NCBI GenBank assembly: GCA_002435715.1
Contig: DISD01000033.1
Coordinates: forward strand, 31,423 to 95,422
Length of the DNA stretch: 64,000 nucleotides
Reading direction: 5' to 3'
DNA from: Rhodospirillaceae bacterium UBA6219
GTDB lineage: Bacteria; Pseudomonadota; Alphaproteobacteria; Rhodospirillales; Magnetospirillaceae
The translations under genes were made by a program, and so were the position numbers. Under the pieces are notes generated by a model, which saw nothing but the letters and a program-made list of their open reading frames with translations, had not been told where the DNA came from and made no database searches. Shown here in pieces: positions 51,173 to 61,874 of this stretch. How positions within the stretch are numbered: the first letter of the stretch is position 1; the number at the start of each line of letters is the position of its first letter.

Positions 51173-53646
51173 TGCAGCATCCCCGTATGGACCACCCTTT
51201 CAGCATGTTCGCCGAACCGAGTGTCCAGAAGGGCGAAGATGTCCTTGGCCGGCACCGGGCGACTGAACAGGAAACCCTGGGCCAAGTCGCAACCGATCTC
51301 CTGCAGACGCGCCAGTTGCTCCTGGGTTTCGACCCCTTCGGCGATCACCTTCAATCCCAAGCCACCGGCCATGGCGACGATGGTGTCCACCAACACCTTG
51401 CGCTCTTGACGTTCCAACATGCCGACCATGAAGGAACGATCAATCTTCAAGGTGTGGAAAGGATAACGTTCCAGGTAACTGAGCGATGAATATCCCGTGC
51501 CGAAATCATCGATGGCCAAGTGAATGCCCATGCCATGCAGGCGATGCAGCAAACCGTCAATCTCGCCGCGTTCCTTCAGCAACAACCCCTCGGTGATTTC
51601 CATTTCCAGATTGGCAGCCGGAAATCCGGTATGACGCAAGATTTCGGCGACATCCTCGACAAAGCCGGCTTCCTGGAACTGACGTGGCGAGACGTTGACG
51701 CACAGCATCAAGTCGGGATTTCCGGCGTCGATCCAGGTCCTGGCAGTGGTACAGGCCTGAACCAGCACGTCACGTCCAATGGGAACGATCAAGCCGCTGG
51801 TTTCTGCCTGCGGAATGAATCTGTCGGGTGGAACGTTGCCCAATTCCGGATTGTGCCAGCGCAACAAGGCCTCGACCCCTGCCACCTTGCCAGTCTGGAC
51901 ATGGATCAAGGGCTGGAAGTGCAGGAACAATTGGTCCGTCCCCACCGCGCGTCGTAATTCGCTTTCCAGACGCAGGCGGTTTTCAGCTTCCTCGTTCATG
52001 CGGGCGGTAAAGAAACAATAACGGTTCCGGCCATTTTGCTTGGATTGGTACATGGCGATGTCGGCGTTGCGCAGTAACGTCTGCGGTGTGCGGCCATCTT
52101 CCGGATAAAGGGCGACACCGACGGAAGAGGTGGTGATCAGATCGCGTCGGCTGATGGAAAACGGGTGCGAGAACGCAGCCACCACCCGCTGCGCCGTGAC
52201 ATCGGCCAAGGCCAACGAGCACGGCGACAGCACCACCAAAAATTCGTCCCCCCCGAAACGGGCGACAAAACCGCTATCTCCCACCGCCTCGCTCAGGCGT
52301 TCCGAGGCCATGATCAGCAATTCGTCGCCATATTCGTGCCCCAGGGAATCGTTGATCCCCTTGAAGTCATCCAAATCGACGAACAGCAAGCCCACTTGGG
52401 AACCTCGTTCACGGGCGTCTTCGATGGCGGCGGCCAAGCGGTCCAAAGCCAAGGTGCGGTTGGGCAAATCCGTCAGGCCGTCATACATGGCCTGATGCAG
52501 GATCTTGCGTTCTTGCTCCTTGCGCACGGTAATGTCTTCGATGACCACCAAATAATGCGAGACCGTCCCGCTTTCACCCGAGACCGGTGACGCGAAAACG
52601 CGTTGCCACGCCAGGCGCCCGTCATCACGGGACAATGGCAGCTCGCCTTGCCAGTCTTCTCCGCCTCGCAGGCTCCGCCACATGTCGGCCAACAGCGACC
52701 TGCACAAGGAGGGATAAAGATCGTCGAAGACCTCGCCCACCACCTGCTCGACCGCGAGGCCGGTAATCTGCTGATGCGCCGGGTTCACATAGGTCACTTT
52801 TCCGGCAATGTTCACCACCGCAACAGCGACCGGACTTTGCTCGACCGCTTGCGACAACAGGCGCAGGCTGGATTCCGCCTTTTTTTGGTCAGACATGTCG
52901 CGGATACAGGTGACGCGGACCGACAGCTCCCCCATACGGCTTTCCTTGGAATGGATTTCCATGGGAAATACCGACCCATCTTTGCGCAGCCCACGCACTT
53001 CATAGGGTTTTTGGTGCTGGATACGGACCATTTCCTTGGCCTTGGGCAAATCGTCGTCATGAATGACGTCCCAAGCCAACAAATTCTCGAAATCGCTGCG
53101 CTGATAGCCGAACAAATCTTCGAAGGCCCGATTGCAATCCAGAATCTTGCCCTGGAAATGAATGCAAATGGCTTCGGTGGTCACGTCAGACAACCGCCGG
53201 AAACGGTCTTCGCTGTGTTCCAGCGTCTGCCGCATACGATGGTTGTCACTGATATCGCGCAACACGCCACGGACGCCCGTGAACTCCCCCGCCGAATCAT
53301 AGGCGGCGCATCCATAGGCGACCACCCACAATTCGCCGCCATCCTTACGGCGTGCTTCGAATTCCAGCCGCACGGCCTCGCCCTTGCCTTCGGACACCAA
53401 ATCCAGCACGACACGGCGGTCCGTCCCGTGGGCATACATGACACTGGCGTCTTGCCCAACCAATTCGGACGCGTCATAGCCCAGCAGACGCGTCACATTG
53501 GGACTGATCCATTGAATCAATCCGTCGGGACCAACACACATCACCGTATCCGGCAATCTGGTCAGCAAGATGTCCAACATTTCCGGGGGCAGCCCGAAAG
53601 CGTGAGTGCCAAGCGAAGCGGTGGACTCTTCCGGTCCTGCCGTCAT
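51169..53646 (-). CDS. PAS-GGDEF-EAL protein
   Basis: 825 residues, no membrane helix, so cytoplasmic. At least three PAS domains with PAC (about residues 20-135, 140-265 and 270-385), then GGDEF with RFGGDEFLVVLSP and DLDDFKGINDSLGHEYGDE, and EAL with VEALLRWHN, IDDFGTGYSSL, LKIDRSFM and AEGVETQEQL. All catalytic motifs look intact, so it may make or degrade c-di-GMP in response to a PAS ligand. ATG 53646 is chosen because GGAGGG lies just upstream. It is divergent from the HNH gene. Confidence 0.93.
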   Translation of the reverse strand: MTAGPEESTASLGTHAFGLPPEMLDILLTRLPDTVMCVGPDGLIQWISPNVTRLLGYDASELVGQDASVMYAHGTDRRVVLDLVSEGKGEAVRLEFEARRKDGGELWVVAYGCAAYDSAGEFTGVRGVLRDISDNHRMRQTLEHSEDRFRRLSDVTTEAICIHFQGKILDCNRAFEDLFGYQRSDFENLLAWDVIHDDDLPKAKEMVRIQHQKPYEVRGLRKDGSVFPMEIHSKESRMGELSVRVTCIRDMSDQKKAESSLRLLSQAVEQSPVAVAVVNIAGKVTYVNPAHQQITGLAVEQVVGEVFDDLYPSLCRSLLADMWRSLRGGEDWQGELPLSRDDGRLAWQRVFASPVSGESGTVSHYLVVIEDITVRKEQERKILHQAMYDGLTDLPNRTLALDRLAAAIEDARERGSQVGLLFVDLDDFKGINDSLGHEYGDELLIMASERLSEAVGDSGFVARFGGDEFLVVLSPCSLALADVTAQRVVAAFSHPFSISRRDLITTSSVGVALYPEDGRTPQTLLRNADIAMYQSKQNGRNRYCFFTARMNEEAENRLRLESELRRAVGTDQLFLHFQPLIHVQTGKVAGVEALLRWHNPELGNVPPDRFIPQAETSGLIVPIGRDVLVQACTTARTWIDAGNPDLMLCVNVSPRQFQEAGFVEDVAEILRHTGFPAANLEMEITEGLLLKERGEIDGLLHRLHGMGIHLAIDDFGTGYSSLSYLERYPFHTLKIDRSFMVGMLERQERKVLVDTIVAMAGGLGLKVIAEGVETQEQLARLQEIGCDLAQGFLFSRPVPAKDIFALLDTRFGEHAERVVHTGMLH

Positions 53647-53768
53647 TCCGTTCCCTCCAACCCAGCACTTGGCGTTGGAAACTGTCGCCGTTTCCTTGAC
53701 AGCCAAGCGCATAGAACAGAATGACCAAAATATGTCATTCTTGTCCATCTTAATTGGAGAGTGGTGCA

Positions 53769-54074
53769 GTGCAAGAAAGCAAGGAATGGCGTCGCGCCCG
53801 TTGTCACGATTTATGGACGAATCAAAACGGGACTTGCTTTTATTGCGGGATCACTATGGAGGATCCATTACCGCAGCGCATCCGTCATCGCAAGCGCCCT
53901 GATGCCGCCACCATCGATCATGTCGTGCCGCGCACCCTGGGAGGAGCGGCGGAATGGTACAACGAGGTGGCCGCCTGTCGCGCCTGCAACGCGACAAAAG
54001 CCGACACCCCGCCAACGCCGCAGGATTTGGAAAAGCTGAGGCTGTTAAAGTCCCGGCCCACGGTGGAATGCTGA
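53769..54074 (+). CDS. HNH endonuclease domain protein
   Basis: 101 residues. It has a CFYCG zinc pair, the HNH signature ATIDHVVPRTLGG and a second Cys pair in ACRACNATKAD, followed by a short C-terminal helix. It is a complete small HNH protein with all core residues. No restriction, phage or mobile element is adjacent, so the role is unknown. GTG 53769 is used (GGAGAG upstream); the frame opens 15 bases earlier at TTG. It ends one base before the convergent degenerate GGDEF-EAL gene. Confidence 0.8.
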   Translation: MQESKEWRRARCHDLWTNQNGTCFYCGITMEDPLPQRIRHRKRPDAATIDHVVPRTLGGAAEWYNEVAACRACNATKADTPPTPQDLEKLRLLKSRPTVEC

Positions 54075-55766
54075 TTATTGGGCGGCCTTGGTCGGCAACA
54101 CCGGATGGGCGAGATCACACATGATGCCGGGACCGTTGACCAGGGAAAAGCCGGCCTTGACCAGTTGCACGATCAGCGGGCGGCGACGGACTCCCCAGAC
54201 GTAACAGGCTTTACGCGTCTGGCGCGCTGTCTTACGGAAAACATCAAGTCGCTCGAACAGTTCGGCATCGCCGACCCGTTCCTGATTGGACAGCTCGGCC
54301 AAATCCACCCCCACCGCCTTGGCGGCGGGAATCGCGTCGATCATTTGCGGTGCCGCCAAGGGCAAGCGGACCAACACATCGCAGCCCAATCCCTCTAAAG
54401 GGGCGAACATCCGCGACAAGATGGCCGGCGGAAGAGACGGAGAAACACCGAAGATCTCCATCTTCAACAGGCGACGGCGGGCATCTGCGGGGCATGCCTC
54501 GAACGGCATGCGAATGAAGTCACGGGATTTCGGCGACAACGACATCCAATGCACCGGCACGGTCAGACCCAAGCGTTGCCTGGTGTAGCTCATCATCTTC
54601 AACTCATGAGCGGCCTGCGTCGCGCAAAAGCGGTCCAGGGTCAGAACCTCGATGGGCAATAATCCGTCATAGGCATGCACACCTTCCAAGGTTGGGCCCC
54701 GTATTTTGTCCGAACGCAGAATACGGGCATGAAAAGCCGCGACTTCGTTGCGACCGGTCACCCAAGTGGGTGTCCAAACCATGGTGAGGCTGGATTCGGC
54801 ACTGAATCCCGACGGTGCGCCTCCCTGCGGTGCGTTTTCTATACGCATGACCCGCCGTTCGGCGTCAGCTCCTCGCAGGTGCTGAACCGCATCCTCGAAC
54901 CAGGACGAAGCCTGCGCAGCGGCTCCGTCCCCGGCGGCCCGACTGGACTGATCAGCGCTGCCGTGGTGGGAATCGACCGACAGAATCTGCCCCTTGGCGT
55001 CGGCCCCGGCAAGATGATGGGCGAGACGCAACACTTTTCGTGGTGCGTCAGCCCCGCGCAACGGCTCTTGATCAGGAATGAACCAATCGGGTTCCTCGAT
55101 CCTGGCGGTTTGGTTGCCCGAAATAGCGAAAATCGATCCGGCTCTCGCCTTGGCCGGCGGCGCCTTGCCCTTGACCGCTTCCGCCGCAACGGCCGCGGCC
55201 GATTGTGCCAGAGCTTTTTCAATCGCCTGACGATCCATGCCACCTTCGGCGGTCAGGGCCTCATCCAAGGACAAATTGGCGGCCAGGACCTGCGGACGAC
55301 GGCCATCGACCAAAGAATCGCCGAACAGATGCGCCCCCAGATCCTGGGCGATGTTGGCAACTCGGTCACGCGCGTCGGAACGAGTGGCGTCCGGCAGGGC
55401 CAGACAGGCGATTTCCGCATCCAAACGGGTGAACACGTCTTTATGGATATCCACATGGCGCCGAATGATGGTGTCAAACGCCACTTCGACCAAGCCTTGC
55501 AGACGCTCCCATTTGGGCCCTGCGGCGAGACGGAAATCAGACAGGGAAAACACATGCAGACGCGGCCCCTCGCCCCCCTGCTTGAAGCGCATCATCTCGT
55601 CAGCGAAGGCTTTTTCATTCAAGAAACCGGTTCTACGGCTGCGCGGCAAGCTGGAGCGAATCGCAGCAATGCCCTGGGGAGTTTCGACAAGCGAACCATC
55701 CCCTTCCGCATCCGAGCCAAGCCCCAGCCGACGTTTCAGGCTAAACCACAACCGACCAAAAGCCAT
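54075..55766 (-). CDS. Probable degenerate GGDEF-EAL-like protein
   Basis: 563 residues. Near the N terminus SRRTGFLNEKAFADEM recalls the start of a GGDEF domain (D-x-LTGLxNR), and the later VFTRLDAEIACLALPD stands where RxGGDEFxxxLP would be, with the catalytic residues gone. The C-terminal 240 residues have the helix and strand rhythm of an EAL barrel (RMFAPLEGLGCDVLVRLPLA, AVGVDLAELSNQ, LVKAGFSLVNGPG), but no EAL, DDFGTG or metal ligands. A low-complexity middle is Ala- and Asp-rich. It is likely a non-catalytic c-di-GMP-related protein. An AGGGAGG site precedes the ATG. The assignment is by pattern only. Confidence 0.65.
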   Translation of the reverse strand: MAFGRLWFSLKRRLGLGSDAEGDGSLVETPQGIAAIRSSLPRSRRTGFLNEKAFADEMMRFKQGGEGPRLHVFSLSDFRLAAGPKWERLQGLVEVAFDTIIRRHVDIHKDVFTRLDAEIACLALPDATRSDARDRVANIAQDLGAHLFGDSLVDGRRPQVLAANLSLDEALTAEGGMDRQAIEKALAQSAAAVAAEAVKGKAPPAKARAGSIFAISGNQTARIEEPDWFIPDQEPLRGADAPRKVLRLAHHLAGADAKGQILSVDSHHGSADQSSRAAGDGAAAQASSWFEDAVQHLRGADAERRVMRIENAPQGGAPSGFSAESSLTMVWTPTWVTGRNEVAAFHARILRSDKIRGPTLEGVHAYDGLLPIEVLTLDRFCATQAAHELKMMSYTRQRLGLTVPVHWMSLSPKSRDFIRMPFEACPADARRRLLKMEIFGVSPSLPPAILSRMFAPLEGLGCDVLVRLPLAAPQMIDAIPAAKAVGVDLAELSNQERVGDAELFERLDVFRKTARQTRKACYVWGVRRRPLIVQLVKAGFSLVNGPGIMCDLAHPVLPTKAAQ

Positions 55767-55829
55767 ATGGCCGCCTCCCTAACCCCCGTACATAAGTTGG
55801 ATAGTGGTTAGGAAAAATGCAAGCGTGAT

Positions 55830-56144
55830 CTAGGATTCGGCGTTTTCCATGTAATCGGCAATACCGTCGACCGCGTCGGAAAGCAGACGATGATCCTTGG
55901 CTCGTTCCAGCACCGTCATCACCACCGCCGCTTCGTCGCCAATCAGCTCGCCCGCCAACAAGGCCGGAACGAAACCTTCTTCGGCCAGAACCGACACAGC
56001 ATGACGCCACTGGCGATGCTTCCCCCCCTTGCCCTCGGCCTCGAAGCAATCGTTCAAGGCTTCGACAGGAACTTCCTTGCGGTGAATCTTGAAGGCCAGC
56101 GAGCGCAGCAGCCGCACCTTGTCGTCATTCATGTTGCGGGCCAT
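55830..56144 (-). CDS. Small T2SF-like domain protein
   Basis: 104 residues, predicted all helical. The layout LLRSLAFKIHRKEVPVEAL, then FVPALLAGELIGDE, then LLSDAVDGIADYMEN resembles one cytoplasmic T2SF domain (the type II secretion/type IV pilus F family) without any membrane helix. This is a pattern match, not a firm assignment. ATG 56144 has AGGAGG at the right distance. No pilus or secretion genes are adjacent. Confidence 0.65.
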   Translation of the reverse strand: MARNMNDDKVRLLRSLAFKIHRKEVPVEALNDCFEAEGKGGKHRQWRHAVSVLAEEGFVPALLAGELIGDEAAVVMTVLERAKDHRLLSDAVDGIADYMENAES

Positions 56145-56264
56145 GCAGGGCCTCCTGAAAACGAAACGGCCGCCCTGGCGGCGACCGAGGAAACTATTGA
56201 CCGATTGACGGAAGAACGCAAACACCGTTCCGGCATGCCTGTCGCGCCAAATGTGACAGGTCAT

Positions 56265-56303
56265 AAAAAAGCCGTTGAAACCCAACGGATTTCAACGGCT
56301 TTT
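56265..56303 (-). terminator. Terminator of tRNA-Lys
   Basis: AAAAGCCGTTGAAA (56267-56280) pairs exactly with 56290-56303 around a 9-base loop, with a run of T on the - strand. It begins 4 bases past the encoded CCA of tRNA-Lys. Confidence 0.85.
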
Positions 56304-56306
56304 CCT

Positions 56307-56382
56307 TGGTGAGCCCGCCGGGACTCGAACCCGGGACCCCATGATTAAAAGTCACGTGCTCTACCGACTGAGCTACGGGCTC
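56307..56382 (-). tRNA. tRNA-Lys (anticodon TTT)
   Basis: 76 bases including an encoded CCA. Acceptor stem GAGCCCG/CGGGCTC with discriminator A, D arm GCTC-AGTCGGTA-GAGC, anticodon loop CTTTTAA (anticodon TTT), and T arm CCGGG-TTCGAGT-CCCGG all pair fully. A promoter precedes it and a terminator follows. Confidence 0.96.
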
Positions 56383-56396
56383 TCACCTCGAAAACG

Positions 56397-56426
56397 GGGG
56401 CACACCATAGGGATATGATGTGCCCC
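56397..56426 (-). terminator. Inverted repeat, possible cyclophilin-operon terminator within the tRNA promoter
   Basis: GGGGCACA (56397-56404) pairs exactly with TGTGCCCC (56419-56426) around a 14-base loop. It is 17 bases past the end of the cyclophilin gene. It fills the spacer and -10 of the tRNA-Lys promoter, so it could be a terminator, a regulator site, or both. Confidence 0.45.
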
Positions 56427-56432
56427 GGTCAA
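56404..56432 (-). promoter_or_regulatory. tRNA-Lys promoter
   Basis: On the - strand TTGACC (56432-56427) is followed after 17 bases by TATGGT (56409-56404), about 21 bases before the tRNA 5' end. The match and spacing fit a sigma-70-type promoter. Confidence 0.65.
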
Positions 56433-56442
56433 CCCTTGGAAA

Positions 56443-56982
56443 TTACTTTACGTCAGCAGCGACACGCAGGCGCACCAACTTGTCCGGCATATCGACGATA
56501 CCGTTACCGCCAGAGCCCTTGGTGATCTTATCGACGTTCTCCATGCCTTGGATCACGTTGCCCCAGATGGTGTACTTGCCATCCAAGGAAGGCGCACTGC
56601 CCAACATGATGAAGAATTGCGAATCGGCCGAATTCGGGCTGGACGCACGGGCCATGCCGACCACGCCACGGACGAAATGCTCACCCGAGAACTCGGCCGG
56701 CAACTTCATGCCGGAACCACCGGTGCCGGTGCCGGTGGGATCACCACCCTGGGCCATGAAACCGTCGATGACGCGATGGAACGGCGTGCCATCATAGAAT
56801 CCCTTGCGGACCAATTCCTTGATACGGGCCACATGCTTGGGCGCCAGATCGGGACGCATCTCGATCACCACCTGCCCCCAGGGCAGGTCCATGATCAGGG
56901 TGTTCTCAGGATCGGCAGCCAAAGCCGGGGTGACCGAGACACCCACCAACAGCATCAGCGCGGCAACAAGCTTCTTGATCAT
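56443..56982 (-). CDS. Periplasmic peptidyl-prolyl isomerase (cyclophilin)
   Basis: 179 residues. A signal peptide (MIKKLVAALMLLVGVSV, ending near ALA) leads to a cyclophilin domain with GFYDGTPFHRVIDGFMAQGGD, the Phe-x-x-x-x-Gln core residues, ADSQFFIMLGSAPSLDGKYT and VIQGMENVD. It catalyses cis-trans isomerisation of proline bonds in exported proteins. Its ribosome site GAGGAATAA overlaps the stop codon of the cytoplasmic cyclophilin just upstream, so the two are coupled. Confidence 0.93.
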   Translation of the reverse strand: MIKKLVAALMLLVGVSVTPALAADPENTLIMDLPWGQVVIEMRPDLAPKHVARIKELVRKGFYDGTPFHRVIDGFMAQGGDPTGTGTGGSGMKLPAEFSGEHFVRGVVGMARASSPNSADSQFFIMLGSAPSLDGKYTIWGNVIQGMENVDKITKGSGGNGIVDMPDKLVRLRVAADVK

Positions 56983-56985
56983 GGA

Positions 56986-57465
56986 TTATTCCTCGACGTC
57001 GGCAGCGACACGGAAGGTCACGATGCAATCAGGGTCTTCCACCGACCCGTTCCGCGCCGCACTGCCCTTCTTGATGTTGTCGACCAAGTCCATGCCTTCG
57101 GTGACCTGACCCCAGATGGAATATTGGTTATCCAGGTGCGGCGCCTTGGCGAACATGATGAAGAATTGCGAATCGGCCGAATTGGGGTTGGCGGCACGCG
57201 CCATCGAGCACGTACCACGGACGTGCTTTTCCGTCGAGAACTCGGCTTCCAGCTTCTGGCCGGAACCCCCCATGCCGGTGCCCTGCGGGCAGCCGGTCTG
57301 CGCCATGAAACCATCGATGACGCGATGGAACTTCAGGCCGTCATAATAACCCTGGCGCACCAATTCCTTGATACGAGCCACGTGTTTCGGGGCAAGGTCG
57401 GGGCGCAATCCGATCACCACGCGACCGTCCTTGAGTTCGAGAAATAGAGTGTTTTCGCGGTCCAA
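56986..57465 (-). CDS. Cytoplasmic peptidyl-prolyl isomerase (cyclophilin)
   Basis: 159 residues without signal peptide: GYYDGLKFHRVIDGFMAQTG, ADSQFFIMFAKAPHLDNQY and QVTEGMDLVD. It is a paralogue of the periplasmic cyclophilin downstream. I choose TTG 57465, 5 bases after GGGAGG, because the family starts at the next residues (DRENTLFLELKDG); an ATG at 57489 gives an 8-residue extension. It follows coaD. Confidence 0.9.
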   Translation of the reverse strand: MDRENTLFLELKDGRVVIGLRPDLAPKHVARIKELVRQGYYDGLKFHRVIDGFMAQTGCPQGTGMGGSGQKLEAEFSTEKHVRGTCSMARAANPNSADSQFFIMFAKAPHLDNQYSIWGQVTEGMDLVDNIKKGSAARNGSVEDPDCIVTFRVAADVEE

Positions 57466-57502
57466 TCGGTCCTCCCATGGCGAAAACATGCGCCCGCAAG
57501 GC

Positions 57503-57998
57503 TTAGGCGATGTTGAATTTCTGGTTCAGGCTAGCGCGGACGCGCGGGCTGACGAAAGAGGAAATGTCACCGCCCAGACGGCCGATTTCCTTAACAAAGC
57601 GCGACGAGATGAACTGACAGCGTTCCGACGCCATCAGGAACAGGGTCTCGATCTGCGGCGACAGACGGGCGTTCATGCCGGCCATCTGGAATTCGTATTC
57701 AAAATCCGACACCGCCCGCAGGCCGCGAATGATGATCCGCGCCCCGCAATCGCGGGCGAAATCCACCAACAGATTGTCGAAGGACCGCACCTCGATGATG
57801 ACGTTGTGCTGACGAGCCACCTCGGCCACTTCCGCCGTAACCAGTTCCACCCGTTCATCCAGCGAATAAAGGGGGCCTTTGCCGGCATTGACCGCCACCG
57901 CGATGATCAGTTTGTCGACCACCTTGGCGGCGCGGGTCACGATATCAAGGTGCCCGTTGGTGATGGGGTCGAAAGTCCCCGGATAAAGACCGATTCTC

Positions 57999-58006
<8 letters not shown>
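57503..58006 (-). CDS. coaD: Phosphopantetheine adenylyltransferase
   Basis: 167-residue nucleotidyltransferase making dephospho-CoA from phosphopantetheine and ATP. The nucleotide-binding motif YPGTFDPITNGHLDIV, with its T/HxGH equivalent (NGHLD), and the later SSRFVKEIGRLGGDIS are diagnostic. ATG 58006 has a GGAGGG site and overlaps the 3' end of gyrA by 8 bases. Confidence 0.95.
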
Positions 58007-60686
<2,680 letters not shown>

Positions 60687-60845
60687 AGGAGGGATTCCCG
60701 AAAAAACCAGAACTTGTCGCAGACACGCGGCCTGCGGTGGCGCACGCTACCAGATATCGTCTGGTGCGACAACAGGGGGTGGCTTGAACCTTGTCGCGCA
60801 ACCGACTATTGTCCACGGCCAAGTTTAAACAGGAGAACCGGTGAC

Positions 60846-61382
60846 ATGGCTGGGTCCGTGAACAAAGTCATTCTGGTCGGCAATCTGGGCCGCGACCCCG
60901 AAGTGCGCACCGCCCAGGACGGCAGCAAGATCGTCAACCTGAACATCGCCACCTCGGAAAGCTGGAAAGATCGGTCCAGCGGCGAACGCCGGGAAAAGAC
61001 CGAATGGCACCGCGTGGTCATCTTCAACCCCAACCTGGCCGACGTCGCCGAACGCTTCCTGAAGAAGGGATCGTCGGTCTATGTGGAAGGCGCGCTGCAG
61101 ACCCGCAAGTGGACCGACCAATCGGGTCAGGAAAAGTATTCCACCGAAGTGGTCATCGGTCGCTTCAAGGGCGAACTGACCCTGCTGGGCGGCCGCGGTG
61201 AAGGCGGCGGCGGCGGTGGCGGCTATGACGATGGCGGCTACGGCGGTGGTGGTAGCGGCGGTTACGGCGGTGGCGGCGGCCAGCGTTCGGGTGGCGGCGG
61301 CGGTCAGCGCTCGGGCGGTGGCAGCGGCGGCGGCTCGGGCTGGGAGCCCCCGCCGGATCTGGACGACGACATTCCGTTCTGA
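60846..61382 (+). CDS. ssb: Single-stranded DNA-binding protein
   Basis: 178 residues. The OB fold (about 1-112) starts SVNKVILVGNLGRDPEVR and includes EWHRVVIFNPNLADVAERFL and VYVEGALQTRKW. A Gly-, Ser- and Gln-rich linker (about 118-165) leads to the conserved acidic tip DLDDDIPF, which binds SSB partner proteins. ATG 60846 lies 10 bases after AGGAG. It is divergent from gyrA and followed by a terminator. Confidence 0.96.
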   Translation: MAGSVNKVILVGNLGRDPEVRTAQDGSKIVNLNIATSESWKDRSSGERREKTEWHRVVIFNPNLADVAERFLKKGSSVYVEGALQTRKWTDQSGQEKYSTEVVIGRFKGELTLLGGRGEGGGGGGGYDDGGYGGGGSGGYGGGGGQRSGGGGGQRSGGGSGGGSGWEPPPDLDDDIPF

Positions 61383-61388
61383 TGAACG

Positions 61389-61416
61389 AAGGCCGGGGGA
61401 AATCCCCGGCCTTTTT
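61389..61416 (+). terminator. Terminator of ssb
   Basis: AAGGCCGGGG (61389-61398) pairs with 61404-61413 around a 5-base loop, then TTT. It begins 7 bases past the ssb stop codon. Confidence 0.85.
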
Positions 61417-61601
61417 CATGGGTCGCGGAACAGCTGGCGGTCCCCCTCGGCCATGCCCTCATATTCCGCTTTCAGGATAGCCACCTTCTTAACGACGATT
61501 TTACGCTTGAAAAAATCAGCAGCAGCATCGCCCTCCGAATCTACCACCCGCCGATTAAAAGCAAAGATACCCTCCGATCTTTTGTATTCGTAACGACACA
61601 A
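61416..61601 (-). CDS. Doubtful small ORF next to the AT-rich region
   Basis: 61 codons from a TTG start, without a ribosome site at the right distance. The product is basic in the middle (FFKRKIVVKKVAILKAEYEG) and matches nothing I know. It may be a gene remnant or chance; its upstream edge enters the AT-rich stretch. Confidence 0.2.
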   Translation of the reverse strand: MCRYEYKRSEGIFAFNRRVVDSEGDAAADFFKRKIVVKKVAILKAEYEGMAEGDRQLFRDP

Positions 61602-61874
61602 TCCATAAACTTAACCATATATGGCAACACCACTTAGAAATAAAATATATTGGTAAAATTTTTTTCTATTTAATGACATGCCAATCACTTTCATTTATTA
61701 ATTTACAGATCTAGCCTTTATCTACAGCATGAAATTTATACACCAATACCCCATCAGAAACATTCGCATTAGACCTAACAAATAACATTAGAACGACCAA
61801 AGACACACCCCACTTTACCGCGTCGCCAAACCTCTCTACACTCCGCGTCCGGAATGAAAGAGGAACAAAAGGCG

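Larger units (their letters stand above)
61383..61874. other. 492-bp region between ssb and uvrA with an AT-rich core
   Basis: Contains the ssb terminator, a doubtful small open frame on the - strand, and a strongly AT-rich stretch (about 53 G or C in the 180 bases 61621-61800) unlike the rest of the window. I could not assign a promoter or a LexA box for uvrA in it. Confidence 0.6.
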
